Source: Enterocloster lavalensis (GTDB lineage: Bacteria > Bacillota > Clostridia > Lachnospirales > Lachnospiraceae). From it: a DNA stretch of 64,000 nucleotides. Of this stretch, positions 40,487 to 48,523 are shown piece by piece. Both the position numbers and the translations under genes were made by a program. Each line of letters begins with the position of its first letter. The first letter of the stretch is position 1. The DNA lies in contig NZ_CABJCG010000001.1 of NCBI RefSeq assembly GCF_902364025.1, positions 372,001-436,000 of the forward strand. The letters run 5' to 3'. Under the pieces are notes generated by a model, which did not search any database, was not told the DNA's origin, and was given only the letters and a program-made list of their open reading frames with translations.

Positions 40487-42544
40487 CTACAGGTTCAGCC
40501 GCTCGTAATTCCGCCCCAAATACTCGTCCAGCTTCCGCTTCAACTGCGAGTGCTCCTCTTCCTCCAGTTCCGGGTCGCCGTCCAGCAGGCGGTTCACCTC
40601 CTCGGAAACGGATTTCAGGATGTTGGCGTCCGTAAAAATGTCCGCCAGCTTGAATTCCATGTCCCCGCTCTGGCGCATCCCGAAAATATCTCCGGGTCCG
40701 CGCAGCTTTAAATCCTCGGAAGCGATGTAAAATCCGTCGTTGGAACGGTTTAAAATATCCAGCCGCTCCAGAGTGCCCTCCTCGTCCGAGCAGTTTACCA
40801 TGATGCAGTAGGACTGGCTGCTGCCCCGGCCCACCCGCCCGCGAAGCTGATGGAGCTGGGCCAGGCCGAAGCGCTCCGCGTTCTCGATCATCATCACCGT
40901 GGCGTTGGGCACGTTGACGCCCACCTCGATCACTGTGGTGGACACCAGCACCTGGATCTCGCCTGCCGCAAACCGCTCCATGATGCGGTTCTTCTCCCTG
41001 CCTTTCATTTTCCCGTGAAGGTACTCCACCGTCACTGACGAGGGCAGCTCCTTTCGCAGCTTTTTGGTGTAATCCAGCACGTTCTCCGCCTCGATCATCT
41101 CGCTCTCCTCCACCATGGGGCAGATCACGTAGGCCTGGCGGCCCTCCTCCACCTGTCTGGCGATAAAGGAATACGCCTTGGGGCGGTATCCCGTGTTCAC
41201 CACGCAGTTTTTGATGGGCTGGCGGCCCTGGGGCAGCTCATCGATCACGGAAATGTCCAGGTCGCCGTAGAGGATAATCGCCAGGGTCCGCGGAATGGGC
41301 GTGGCGCTCATGACCAGCACGTGGGGATCGCCGCCCTTGCTGCTGAGCAGCTCCCGCTGCCCCACCCCGAAGCGGTGCTGCTCATCCGTGATCACCAGAG
41401 CCAGATTGTCGTAGTGAACCTTCTCCTGGATCAGGGCGTGGGTTCCGATCACAATATCCGCCTCATGGCGCTCGATCCGCTCGTAAGCCAGACGTTTCTC
41501 CTTTGCGGTCATGGAGCCGGTGACGAGCACCGGCGTTTTCTCAATGTTGTACGTCTCAAACAGCTGGGTGATGGACTCGAAATGCTGTCTCGCCAGCACC
41601 TCCGTGGGCGCCATCAGCGCGCCCTGGTAGCCGTTGCAGGCCGCCATCAGCAGCGCCAGCACCGCCACAATGGTCTTGCCAGAGCCCACATCCCCCTGAA
41701 TCAGCCGGTTCATCACCAGGCCGCCGCTGAGATCCCCAAACACCTCCTGGAGCGTGCGCTCCTGCGCCCCGGTCAGCCGGTAGGGAAGGGCTTCCTTAAA
41801 ACGCGCCACCTCCTCACAGGATTCCATCACATAGGATGAGCGCTTGTCGGCCCGCTTTTCCTTCAGTTTGCGCACGCCCACCAGAAAGAGGAAAAACTCG
41901 TCGAACACCAGGCGTTTTCTAGCGTAGAGCAGCTCGCTCTGATCCGCGGGGAAATGGATGTGCTCCACCGCGTAGTTGATCTCCGCCAGCTCGTACCGTT
42001 TCCGCAGCTCCATGGGCATATACTCCCGCTCCATCTGCCGCAGCTGCAGCGCCTGGGTCTGAGCCTTCACAATGGCCTTGTTTCCCAGTCCTCTGGTCTG
42101 TCCGTAGATGGGCTGCATGGAGTGCACCAGCTCGCCGTAAGCCTGTGGGGTAAACACCTCCGGCTGCTCCATGATCAGACGGCCCCGCTTTTTTACCACC
42201 CGGCCCCGGAACACGTAGATTTCCCCAGGCTTTAGATTGGCCCGCATATAAGGCATATTGTACCAGGAAACCTGCAGGGAGCCGGTGAGGTCCTTCAGCT
42301 GCAGGGACACCACCTGCATGTGATTAAAACGCAGCAAGTCGGCATGCTTAACTAATGCCGACTGTACTGCCATAACGCTATTTTCTTTTAATTGTCTGAT
42401 GGCCACCGGCTCCTCAAAGGCATCGTAGGCCCGGGGATAATAGGCCAGGAGATCCGCCACCGTATATACGCCCAGCTTCTCAAAGAGCGCGGCCGTCTTA
42501 TCCCCAATGCCCTTTAAGGAGCTGATTGGTTCCTGATTTAACAT
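40487..42544 (-). CDS. recG: ATP-dependent DNA helicase RecG
   Basis: 685 residues from the ATG at 42544, overlapping the ROK gene stop by 7 nt. Wedge domain at the N-terminus (SSLKGIGDKTAALFEKLGV), helicase domain with Walker A QGDVGSGKT, the DEQHRFGVGQR variant of motif II (Gln for the usual Glu), MSATPIPRTLA, and QLRGRVGRG. Rewinds stalled forks and branch-migrates junctions. Frequently linked to fakA in Firmicutes, as here. Confidence 0.97.
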   Translation of the reverse strand: MLNQEPISSLKGIGDKTAALFEKLGVYTVADLLAYYPRAYDAFEEPVAIRQLKENSVMAVQSALVKHADLLRFNHMQVVSLQLKDLTGSLQVSWYNMPYMRANLKPGEIYVFRGRVVKKRGRLIMEQPEVFTPQAYGELVHSMQPIYGQTRGLGNKAIVKAQTQALQLRQMEREYMPMELRKRYELAEINYAVEHIHFPADQSELLYARKRLVFDEFFLFLVGVRKLKEKRADKRSSYVMESCEEVARFKEALPYRLTGAQERTLQEVFGDLSGGLVMNRLIQGDVGSGKTIVAVLALLMAACNGYQGALMAPTEVLARQHFESITQLFETYNIEKTPVLVTGSMTAKEKRLAYERIERHEADIVIGTHALIQEKVHYDNLALVITDEQHRFGVGQRELLSSKGGDPHVLVMSATPIPRTLAIILYGDLDISVIDELPQGRQPIKNCVVNTGYRPKAYSFIARQVEEGRQAYVICPMVEESEMIEAENVLDYTKKLRKELPSSVTVEYLHGKMKGREKNRIMERFAAGEIQVLVSTTVIEVGVNVPNATVMMIENAERFGLAQLHQLRGRVGRGSSQSYCIMVNCSDEEGTLERLDILNRSNDGFYIASEDLKLRGPGDIFGMRQSGDMEFKLADIFTDANILKSVSEEVNRLLDGDPELEEEEHSQLKRKLDEYLGRNYERLNL

Positions 42545-43407
42545 AACGCGTCCAACCCCAGCTTGATGCAGCCCATAATCCCCTGATCGTCGTGAAGGCT
42601 GGCCGGCACAATATAGTTGTCCAGGTCCGCCAGCTCCGGGGTGTTTAAGTAGCCGCCGATCATCTCCCTCACCTTTTCCCGGATCATGGGGAACAGCTGC
42701 TCCTGGTGCATGACGCCGCCGCCCAGAATGATTTTCTGCGGGGACAGGATCATGATGTAGTTCACCAGGGCCTGGGCGATGTAGTAGCTCTCCAGCTCCC
42801 AAACCTCGGGACGGTCCACCAGCTCCACGGCCTTTTTACCCCAGCGGCGCTCAATGGACGGACCGCTGGCAAAGCCCTCCAGGCAGTTGGGATGATAGGG
42901 GCAGATGCCGCCTTCCGGGTCCTCGGGATGCCGGGCCAACAGAATGTGGCCTCCCTCGGGGTGCAGCATGCCGTGCAGCAGTTTTCCGCCCGCGCAGACG
43001 CCCACGCCCACGCCGGTGCCGATGGTTATGTAGATGGCGCTGTCAAGCCCCTTGGCGCAGCCATAGGTCATCTCCCCCAGACAGGAACCGTTCACATCCG
43101 TGTCCAGGCCCATAGGCACGTCCAGCTCTTTTTTCAGAGCCCCCAAAAGGTCAAAGTGGCGCCAGGCCAGCTTGGGCGTGTCCAGAATCCGGCCGTAGGT
43201 GGGGGACTGGGGCTTCACGTCCACCGGGCCAAAGGCCGCAACCCCCAGGGCTTCTATGTCCTTGTCCTTAAAATAGCGCACGATCTGCTCCACCGTCTCC
43301 TCCGGCGTGGTGGTGGGGATGGATACCTGCTCCAGAATTGTTCCGTTTTCATTTCCCAGGGCGCAGACCATCTTGGTGCCGCCCGCCTCCAGTGCTCCGA
43401 TCAACAT
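42538..43407 (-). CDS. ROK-family kinase (fructokinase type)
   Basis: 289 residues. ROK signature: GALEAGGTKMVCA phosphate loop, GVAAFGPVDV, TDVNGSCLGE, ITIGTGVGVGV, and the zinc-binding insert HPEDPEGGICPYHPNCLEGFASG with H-x-C-x-H-x-C spacing. The insert and PVDVKPQSPTYGRILDTPK fit ScrK-type fructokinases that phosphorylate fructose at carbon 6. Its coupling to recG by overlap is unusual in function but probably only positional. Confidence 0.93.
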   Translation of the reverse strand: MLIGALEAGGTKMVCALGNENGTILEQVSIPTTTPEETVEQIVRYFKDKDIEALGVAAFGPVDVKPQSPTYGRILDTPKLAWRHFDLLGALKKELDVPMGLDTDVNGSCLGEMTYGCAKGLDSAIYITIGTGVGVGVCAGGKLLHGMLHPEGGHILLARHPEDPEGGICPYHPNCLEGFASGPSIERRWGKKAVELVDRPEVWELESYYIAQALVNYIMILSPQKIILGGGVMHQEQLFPMIREKVREMIGGYLNTPELADLDNYIVPASLHDDQGIMGCIKLGLDALC

Positions 43408-43424
43408 ATGGCTTCCTCCTTATA

Positions 43425-43468
43425 ATCCAATCTGTCCGCAGGCTGCGCCCGCGGCCCGTCACATTCAA
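43425..43468 (-). repeat. Copy of the post-terminator repeat
   Basis: Minus strand TTGAATGTGACGGGCCGC, then GGGCGCAGCCTGCGG and a GATTGG end; the arms CCGCGGGC and GCCTGCGG make a hairpin. It begins at the last base of the terminator behind the Bax-inhibitor gene. Confidence 0.75.
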
Positions 43469-43506
43469 CAAAGCTGCCAAACCAAAGGTCCGGCAGCTGC
43501 GCTTTT
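43468..43506 (-). terminator. Terminator of the Bax-inhibitor-like gene
   Basis: Minus strand AGCTGCC / GGCAGCT stem followed by TTTG; U-run short. Confidence 0.6.
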
Positions 43507-43513
43507 AAAGGTA

Positions 43514-44224
43514 TTAGTTTCTCTTTCTGCCAAGGATCCGCAGGATGTACAGGAACAGGTTGATAAAATCCAGGTACAGCTGAAGCGCGGAGAAAATCGA
43601 GGCCTTGGCCGCCATCTCCGGCGCCTGCCCGTAATACTCGTAGTACGCTTTGATCTTCTTGGTATCGTAGGCGGTGAACAGCAGGAAGATGAAAATACCC
43701 ACTGTGCAGGCGATAGTCTCAAACGCGGACAGGTTGATGAACAGGCTCAGCACCCAGAAGCCGCAGAGGAAAATCAGGCCGCCGGTCATAAAGGGGCGGA
43801 TTCCGCTGAAATTCACGTTTGCAAAATATCCGATCAGCGCCATCACTCCGAAGAACAGGGAGGTCAGCAGGAATACGGACCAGAGAATCATCAGGTCATA
43901 CACATAAAAATAAGCGGAAAATACAATGCCGTTTAAGATCGCGTAGACAAAAAACAGCACCCGCGCCGTCACAACGCTCATCTTGCTGATGCGTGCGGAC
44001 AAAAACAGCACTACGCCCAGCTCTGCAAACAGCAGCACATAAGGCCATGCGGGCACATAGTTCAGCAGGAAAATCGCGCCGGTGAAAACGCCTCCCACCG
44101 CCACCGCAAAGGTGACCAACAGGCCTGCAAACATCCAGCCAAAGGTTTTAGCCGTGTAGCGTCCCAGCGATTCGCTGTAAGCACCGGCCTGTGAATAGGA
44201 CTGGTTCATCATCTCTTCGTTCAT
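43514..44224 (-). CDS. Bax inhibitor-1/YccA-family membrane protein
   Basis: 236 residues, seven TM helices (first about 25-45, last about 205-225). Family hallmarks: TAKTFGWMFAGLLVTF, LFFVYAILNGIVFSAYF and FTAYDTKKIKAYYEYYG near the C-terminus, where the Asp residues control Ca2+ leak in BsYetJ. Possibly a pH-sensitive calcium leak channel. Co-transcribed after the unknown gene at 44254 with a 29-bp gap. Confidence 0.9.
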   Translation of the reverse strand: MNEEMMNQSYSQAGAYSESLGRYTAKTFGWMFAGLLVTFAVAVGGVFTGAIFLLNYVPAWPYVLLFAELGVVLFLSARISKMSVVTARVLFFVYAILNGIVFSAYFYVYDLMILWSVFLLTSLFFGVMALIGYFANVNFSGIRPFMTGGLIFLCGFWVLSLFINLSAFETIACTVGIFIFLLFTAYDTKKIKAYYEYYGQAPEMAAKASIFSALQLYLDFINLFLYILRILGRKRN

Positions 44225-44253
44225 AAGATTGTTCTCCTTTTATTTGATTCATT

Positions 44254-44856
44254 TTAGAATAACAAGAAATTCAGGATGATACCGCCGATCCAGTTGAGCA
44301 GCGATATCACCATACCAATGGTTCCCAGAATCACTGCGGACCTGGCGATCCCATATTTGGACGAGTTTCTGGCCCGCTGTCCTAAGGACATGGCGATGCC
44401 GGAAAGGATCACGCCCACAATGGGGATCAAAAGCCCAATCGCGATTCCCAGAATGCCCAATACCATCGCCGGCACAGCCGGTCCTGAGTGATCCGGCACC
44501 TGCACCACAACGGGCTGGCCCGTCTGGTCCATGCCGTTTTGCGGAATCGGCTGATGGAGCAGGCGCAGCAGCTCCTCCAGGCTTTCGCGGTAAAACTTTT
44601 TGGGAAGGCTGCCCACAAACCCTTTGAGCGCGTTCTCCCGGAACAGGCCGACCCAGGCTTCCAGATGCAGGACTCCGTTGATGTAGGAGTATTTCAGAAA
44701 CCGCGCCATTGCAAAATAGCCGTCTCCCTCCTTCCACACCTGCTCACCCTTGCGCTCCGTCTGCTTAAAGCCGTTCTTCATCAGATAGTCGTTCATCAGA
44801 AAATCGACAAAATCCGCCGGCTGGTTCAACACTTCATCGCGCACCCATCTCGCCAT
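44254..44856 (-). CDS. Unknown protein with C-terminal DUF4190-like TM pair
   Basis: 200 residues from the ATG at 44856 (AAGGAGG at 6 nt; the ATG two codons earlier directly abuts it). Residues 1-105 are soluble, with LKYSYINGVLHLEAWVGLFREN, no family recognised; residues about 125-200 hold two or three TM helices with MVLGILGIAIGLLIPIVGVILSG, as in DUF4190. Function unknown. It precedes the Bax-inhibitor-like gene, a likely co-transcription partner. The 300-bp region upstream holds the MITE-like element. Confidence 0.72.
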   Translation of the reverse strand: MARWVRDEVLNQPADFVDFLMNDYLMKNGFKQTERKGEQVWKEGDGYFAMARFLKYSYINGVLHLEAWVGLFRENALKGFVGSLPKKFYRESLEELLRLLHQPIPQNGMDQTGQPVVVQVPDHSGPAVPAMVLGILGIAIGLLIPIVGVILSGIAMSLGQRARNSSKYGIARSAVILGTIGMVISLLNWIGGIILNFLLF

Positions 44857-45013
44857 CGGCATCCTCCTTCCGTTGTAAAAATGCGTAGCTGCTCAGTACC
44901 TTCACAGATATGAACAAAAATACAACATTTGTCTTTGTCAATAAAATATCACATTTTCCAGTATATTACAAGTAAAATCCGGCTTTTTCTTGATTGATCC
45001 GCCTCTTACGTTA

Positions 45014-45159
45014 CGGTACACTCCGTTCCCAATAACACGCTTCGCGATGCACAGAAACGGCAAAAAACGCTGTTTCGCGCCGCTATCCTCGGGTTTTCTG
45101 TGACTTCCGCTGCGCTCCACTCACAAAAAACGCCTCGCGGGATATTGCCTGTGAACAGT
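45014..45159 (-). mobile_element. MITE-like repeat, copy 1
   Basis: 146 bp, nearly identical to 60756-60902. On the minus strand it begins ACTGTTCAC and ends GTGTACCGT (decayed inverted repeat). The 8-bp sequence CCTCTTAC flanks it on both sides (45003-45010 and 45162-45169), like a target-site duplication, and the right copy includes the fakA stop codon. No coding potential: frames over it are translation artefacts. Confidence 0.75.
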
Positions 45160-45165
45160 GACCTC

Positions 45166-46866
45166 TTACTCCACAGAAATCAGATAATAGTAAATGGGCT
45201 GGCCGCCGCTCTGCAGCTCGATCTCAGCCTCCGGGAACTGGGCCCTGGCCTGATCCGCCATGCGCTCTGCCTCCTCCTCGCCGATATCGCTTCCATAGTA
45301 AATGGTCACCAGCTCGGAATTCTCGTCGATCATGGCCTTTAAGGCCGCCATGGCCGTGCCCTCCACGGACTTACCCACAGCCAGCATGCCGTGATCTCCC
45401 AGGCCCATAATATCGCCCTGCTCGATGTCCATGCCGTCGATGTTGGTAGTGCGCACCGCGTAGGTGATCTGAGCCGTCTTGACGCTGCCCATCTCCCGCT
45501 CCATATTGGCCACGTTCTCCGCGACGGACAGGTCCGGCATGAAATTCACCAGCGCGGTGATGCCCTGGGGCACTGTCTTTGACGGGATCACGATAATGTT
45601 CTTGTCCTCCACCAGGGAGCTGGCCTGCTGGGCGGCCAGAATAATATTCTTGTTGTTGGGAAGGATGAAAATGTTGTCCGCAGAAACCTTGTCGATGGCG
45701 TTTAACATATCCTCGGTGCTGGGGTTCATGGTCTGGCCGCCCTCGATCAGGTAGTCCGCGCCGATCCCCTTAAAAATCTCCGAAAGGCCCTCGCCGCAGG
45801 AGACTGCGATAAAGCCATATTTTTTATGTTCCGCGGCAGGCTCCGGCTCTGCGGCCTTCTCCTTCGCCTGAGCCTTCTGCTCCCTCGCCAGCTTCTCGGC
45901 GTCCTTGATCAGGCGCTCCTCGTGCTCCTCCCGCATGTTGTCAACCTTCATCCGGGACAGGGAACCAAAGGTCAGGGCCTTCTCAAAGGCCAGACCGGGA
46001 TGGTTGGTGTGCACGTGCACCTTGACGATCTCGTCGTCGGATACCACCACCAGGGAGTCACCGATGGACTCCAGGTAGGACTTAAAGGCCTGCTCGTCCC
46101 CTTCGCCAAACTCCTTCTCCAGATTGATGATAAACTCCGTACAGTAGCCGAAACGGATATCCGCAGTGTCGATCTCCGAACGCTTCACCGCCTCGGTGCG
46201 GGAGGGACCCAGGTCCGCCGTCTCCCCGGGGATCTTAAAATCGGACACCTTGCCGGTCAGGCCGTCGAATCCGCCCTTCACCACCTGCATCAGTCCCTGG
46301 CCGCCGGAATCCACCACGCCGGCCTGTTTGAGCACCGGCAGCATCTCCGGGGTCTGGCTGAGCACGTAGTCTCCGTGGCGGATCACTTCCTCCACCATCT
46401 CCAGAATGTCGTCGGTCTGAGCGGCCAGCTCCATGGCTTTGTCGGCCATTCCCTTGGCCACGGTGAGAATGGTGCCCTCCTTGGGCTTCATCACCGCTTT
46501 GTACGCCGTCTCCGTGCCGCGCACCATGGCGTTGGCCAGGGTGGTGGTGTCGATGGCGTCCACATTCTTGATCTCCTTTGTGAAACCTCTGAACAGCTGG
46601 GAGAGGATTACGCCGGAGTTTCCTCTGGCGCCGCGCAGGGAACCGGAGGAAATGGCTCTGGCCAGATCCTTCATATTGGGATTCTCCAGAGCGGCCACCT
46701 CTTTGGCTGCCGCCATAATGGTCAGGCTCATGTTGGTTCCCGTATCGCCGTCCGGTACCGGAAATACGTTCAGTTCATTGATCCACTCTTTCCTGGCCTC
46801 AAGCTCCCTGGCAGCCGCCAGAAACGCGCGCTGCAAACTCGCTGCGTCAATACAATTTATACCCAC
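45166..46866 (-). CDS. fakA: Fatty acid kinase catalytic subunit FakA (DAK2/YloV-like)
   Basis: 566 residues. N-terminal DhaL-like kinase domain with NVFPVPDGDTGTNMS (metal-binding Asp residues) and SGSLRGARGNSGVILSQLFRG, middle domain with GYCTEFIINLE, HVHTNHPG, then a C-terminal DegV-like half (FIAVSCGEGLSEIFKGIGADYLIEGGQTMNPSTEDM). FakA phosphorylates fatty acids bound to FakB for incorporation into phospholipids. asp23 lies 14 bp upstream, as in Bacillus. The repeat element abuts the stop codon. Confidence 0.95.
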   Translation of the reverse strand: MGINCIDAASLQRAFLAAARELEARKEWINELNVFPVPDGDTGTNMSLTIMAAAKEVAALENPNMKDLARAISSGSLRGARGNSGVILSQLFRGFTKEIKNVDAIDTTTLANAMVRGTETAYKAVMKPKEGTILTVAKGMADKAMELAAQTDDILEMVEEVIRHGDYVLSQTPEMLPVLKQAGVVDSGGQGLMQVVKGGFDGLTGKVSDFKIPGETADLGPSRTEAVKRSEIDTADIRFGYCTEFIINLEKEFGEGDEQAFKSYLESIGDSLVVVSDDEIVKVHVHTNHPGLAFEKALTFGSLSRMKVDNMREEHEERLIKDAEKLAREQKAQAKEKAAEPEPAAEHKKYGFIAVSCGEGLSEIFKGIGADYLIEGGQTMNPSTEDMLNAIDKVSADNIFILPNNKNIILAAQQASSLVEDKNIIVIPSKTVPQGITALVNFMPDLSVAENVANMEREMGSVKTAQITYAVRTTNIDGMDIEQGDIMGLGDHGMLAVGKSVEGTAMAALKAMIDENSELVTIYYGSDIGEEEAERMADQARAQFPEAEIELQSGGQPIYYYLISVE

Positions 46867-46880
46867 GGGTTGCGTCCTCC

Positions 46881-47237
46881 TTAATCAATCACTCTCACAC
46901 CTTCCACGAATACGTTGATCTTCTCAACCTCCATGCCGGTGAATTCTTCTACTTTGTACTTCACGCTCTCGATTAAATTGTCAGCAACCGCCGAGATGCT
47001 GACTCCATAGGAAACGATCACATGAAAATCCACGGAAATCCTGTTGTCGTTGATCTGCACATTGATTCCATGAGTCAGGCTTTCACGCTTGAGCAGCTTT
47101 ACAAGGCCGTCCTTCATGCTCACCGCCGCCATTCCTACAATTCCGAAACACTCTACCGCGGTGGTGCCTGCATACAGAGCTATCACATCCGGGTTGATCT
47201 GAATCTCGCCCATCTTATTACTGATTCGTCCCTTCAT
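46881..47237 (-). CDS. Asp23/Gls24-family envelope stress protein (YloU-like)
   Basis: 118 residues. Asp23 blocks: GEIQINPDVIALYAGTTAVECFGIVGMA, then VQINDNRISVDFHVIVSYGVSISAVADNLIESVKYKVEEFTGMEVEKINVFVEGV. YloU-type members are encoded before fakA and after rpmB in many Firmicutes. Associates with the membrane and is linked to cell-wall homeostasis. RBS GGAGG at good spacing. Confidence 0.93.
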   Translation of the reverse strand: MKGRISNKMGEIQINPDVIALYAGTTAVECFGIVGMAAVSMKDGLVKLLKRESLTHGINVQINDNRISVDFHVIVSYGVSISAVADNLIESVKYKVEEFTGMEVEKINVFVEGVRVID

Positions 47238-47268
47238 ACACGTGCCTCCAATCTGATTTATGTTTTTT

Positions 47269-47309
47269 TATGGGCCAATTCACCCGAAAAAGGGCAGTCT
47301 TCACCCATA
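47269..47309 (-). other. Leader hairpin upstream of the asp23 gene
   Basis: Minus strand TATGGG/CCCATA outer stem with an inner GCCC-TTTTTC-GGGT hairpin, followed by AAAAAAA. A -10-like TATACT lies at 47329-47334. Could be a regulatory leader; no known class recognised. Confidence 0.35.
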
Positions 47310-47375
47310 AAGTGATGTGCTATCAAACAGTATACACTATTTTCTACAAAAAAGAAATAAATTTTTGTTTTTCAC

Positions 47376-47404
47376 TTGCAAATTTTCAAAGTTTCTGGTA
47401 TCAT
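47376..47404 (+). promoter_or_regulatory. Promoter of rpmB
   Basis: TTGCAA (47376-47381), 17-bp spacer, TATCAT (47399-47404). Confidence 0.7.
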
Positions 47405-47462
47405 ACATTTGTTGTGGATTTTTATGTAAAGATCCAATATGCGTAATTAAGGAGGTGCAAGT

Positions 47463-47648
47463 ATGGCTAAGTGTGCAATCTGCGAAAAGGCAGCTCATTT
47501 TGGAAACAGCGTGAGCCATTCTCATAGAAGAGCCAACAAAATGTGGAAAGCGAACGTAAAATCTGTTAAGGTTAAAGTGAATGGCGGAACCCAGAGAATG
47601 TACGTTTGTACTTCCTGCTTACGTTCTGGCTTAGTAGAAAGAGCTTAA
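47463..47648 (+). CDS. rpmB: 50S ribosomal protein L28
   Basis: 61 residues, the normal length. MAKCAICEKAAHFGN keeps two cysteines (C4, C7) and MYVCTSCLRSG the other pair, so this is the zinc-binding form of L28. NVSHSHRRANKMWKANV-type core is conserved. Preceded by AAGGAGGTGCAAGT. Divergent from the asp23-fakA genes. Confidence 0.97.
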   Translation: MAKCAICEKAAHFGNSVSHSHRRANKMWKANVKSVKVKVNGGTQRMYVCTSCLRSGLVERA

Positions 47649-47669
47649 TGGGGAACGGACTTTGGGAGG

Positions 47670-47714
47670 GACTGCTGTGACGGCGACATGTTTGCCGGGC
47701 AGCAGTCTTTTTTT
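47670..47714 (+). terminator. Terminator of rpmB
   Basis: GACTGCTG / CAGCAGTC stem with inner GGC/GCC pairing, followed by TTTTTTT. Confidence 0.9.
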
Positions 47715-47899
47715 ATGCAAAAATGCCGGGCGCGGAAGCGCACTCCCGGCCCGGTTCTCTCTCCTTCTCGTTTTCCTGCCTGTTCCCGGCGTTTTCGTCT
47801 CCCCGGGTCGCTTTCCCGGCACCGGCGCAGCCGCCTTGTCCCGATCATCTATACAAATTCTGTTCCGTCCGCCGTCCACCTGCATTTTTACAGGGGCAT

Positions 47900-48037
47900 T
47901 CAGCAGCAGAACAGATTATATCCCAGCACCAAGCAGCCCACGATAAACAGGATGGTAAAAATTGTTTCCGGAATAAATAGCAACACCGCCATCCCGGATG
48001 CAAAACAAAACAGCATCAGGCCGCATATCCTTCTCAT
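47900..48037 (-). CDS. 45-residue membrane microprotein
   Basis: Starts at the ATG at 48037, with GGGAGG 5 nt upstream, and ends in a double cysteine. Sequence: MRRICGLMLFCFASGMAVLL at the N-terminus, then FIPETIFTILFIVGCLVLGYN and LFCC. Two hydrophobic helices with a short Pro-Glu turn. The composition and good ribosome binding site argue for a real gene, and I recall similar small proteins in Lachnospiraceae. Function unknown. A longer reading from 48082 would add 15 polar residues and is less likely. Confidence 0.6.
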   Translation of the reverse strand: MRRICGLMLFCFASGMAVLLFIPETIFTILFIVGCLVLGYNLFCC

Positions 48038-48224
48038 AGCATCCTCCCGTCTGCAAAAAGCTATCGTTTTGTCACCGGCCACAACAGGCCCCCGCCGGGA
48101 GCGCTCCTGCGGCCGGTTGTATGTTTCGTAACCGTTCAGGCATCCGATGTTGCATACCCATTTTCCCGCCGTCTGAACGGATACTATATTTTATCATATG
48201 CGGAAAAAATTTTTTCATTACTGC

Positions 48225-48252
48225 TTGACATATCGAAAAGTTGTGGTATACT
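48225..48252 (+). promoter_or_regulatory. Promoter of tRNA-Val
   Basis: TTGACA (48225-48230), 16-bp spacer, TATACT (48247-48252). Confidence 0.85.
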
Positions 48253-48284
48253 ACTATTTGTATGAAATTGGTAAATACATATAT

Positions 48285-48358
48285 GGAAGCATAGCTCAGC
48301 CGGGATGAGCGCTCGCCTCACACGCGAGAGGTCAGGAGTTCGAGCCTCCTTGCTTCCA
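48285..48358 (+). tRNA. tRNA-Val (anticodon CAC)
   Basis: Full cloverleaf: acceptor GGAAGCA/TGCTTCC, D arm GCTC/GAGC, anticodon stem CTCGC/GCGAG with loop CTCACAC (anticodon CAC), T arm AGGAG/CTCCT with TTCGAGC loop, discriminator A. CCA is not encoded. Confidence 0.96.
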
Positions 48359-48363
48359 CTGAG

Positions 48364-48392
48364 AGACAATCCTTTTGTGGATTGTCTTTTTT
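48364..48392 (+). terminator. Terminator after tRNA-Val
   Basis: AGACAATCC / GGATTGTCT stem, then TTTTT. Confidence 0.9.
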
Positions 48393-48425
48393 GTTTGGAT
48401 GCAATGGGCTCAGGTGCCGACCGCG
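48393..48425 (+). repeat. Copy of the post-terminator repeat
   Basis: TTTGGATGCAATGGGCTC and GGTGCCGACCGC, immediately after the tRNA terminator and in the same orientation. The 3' half diverges from the consensus. Confidence 0.55.
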
Positions 48426-48476
48426 CTACCCTGCCGCAGCCCTCGGCCAGCGCCGCGGCCGAAGCGCCCTGCAATC

Positions 48477-48519
48477 CAAAAAACGCCCCGCAGGCAAATC
48501 ATGTCTGCGGGACGTTTTT
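48477..48519. terminator. Bidirectional terminator after the MatC-like transporter
   Basis: AAAAAACG and CGTTTTTT flank a CCCGCAG/CTGCGGG stem, so it can work from both strands; it lies 5 bp after the transporter stop. Confidence 0.85.
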
Positions 48520-48523
48520 TCTC

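Noticed and set aside
44938..45120. 60-residue frame beginning MERSGSHRKP, and a similar one at 60795-61064
   Set aside because: Both are translations of the MITE-like repeat; the similarity is that of the repeat, not of a gene.
45826..46884. Long plus-strand frame opposite fakA, and similar ones opposite hisB, cinA and rimO
   Set aside because: High GC leaves the antisense frames open; the minus-strand genes have clear family motifs.
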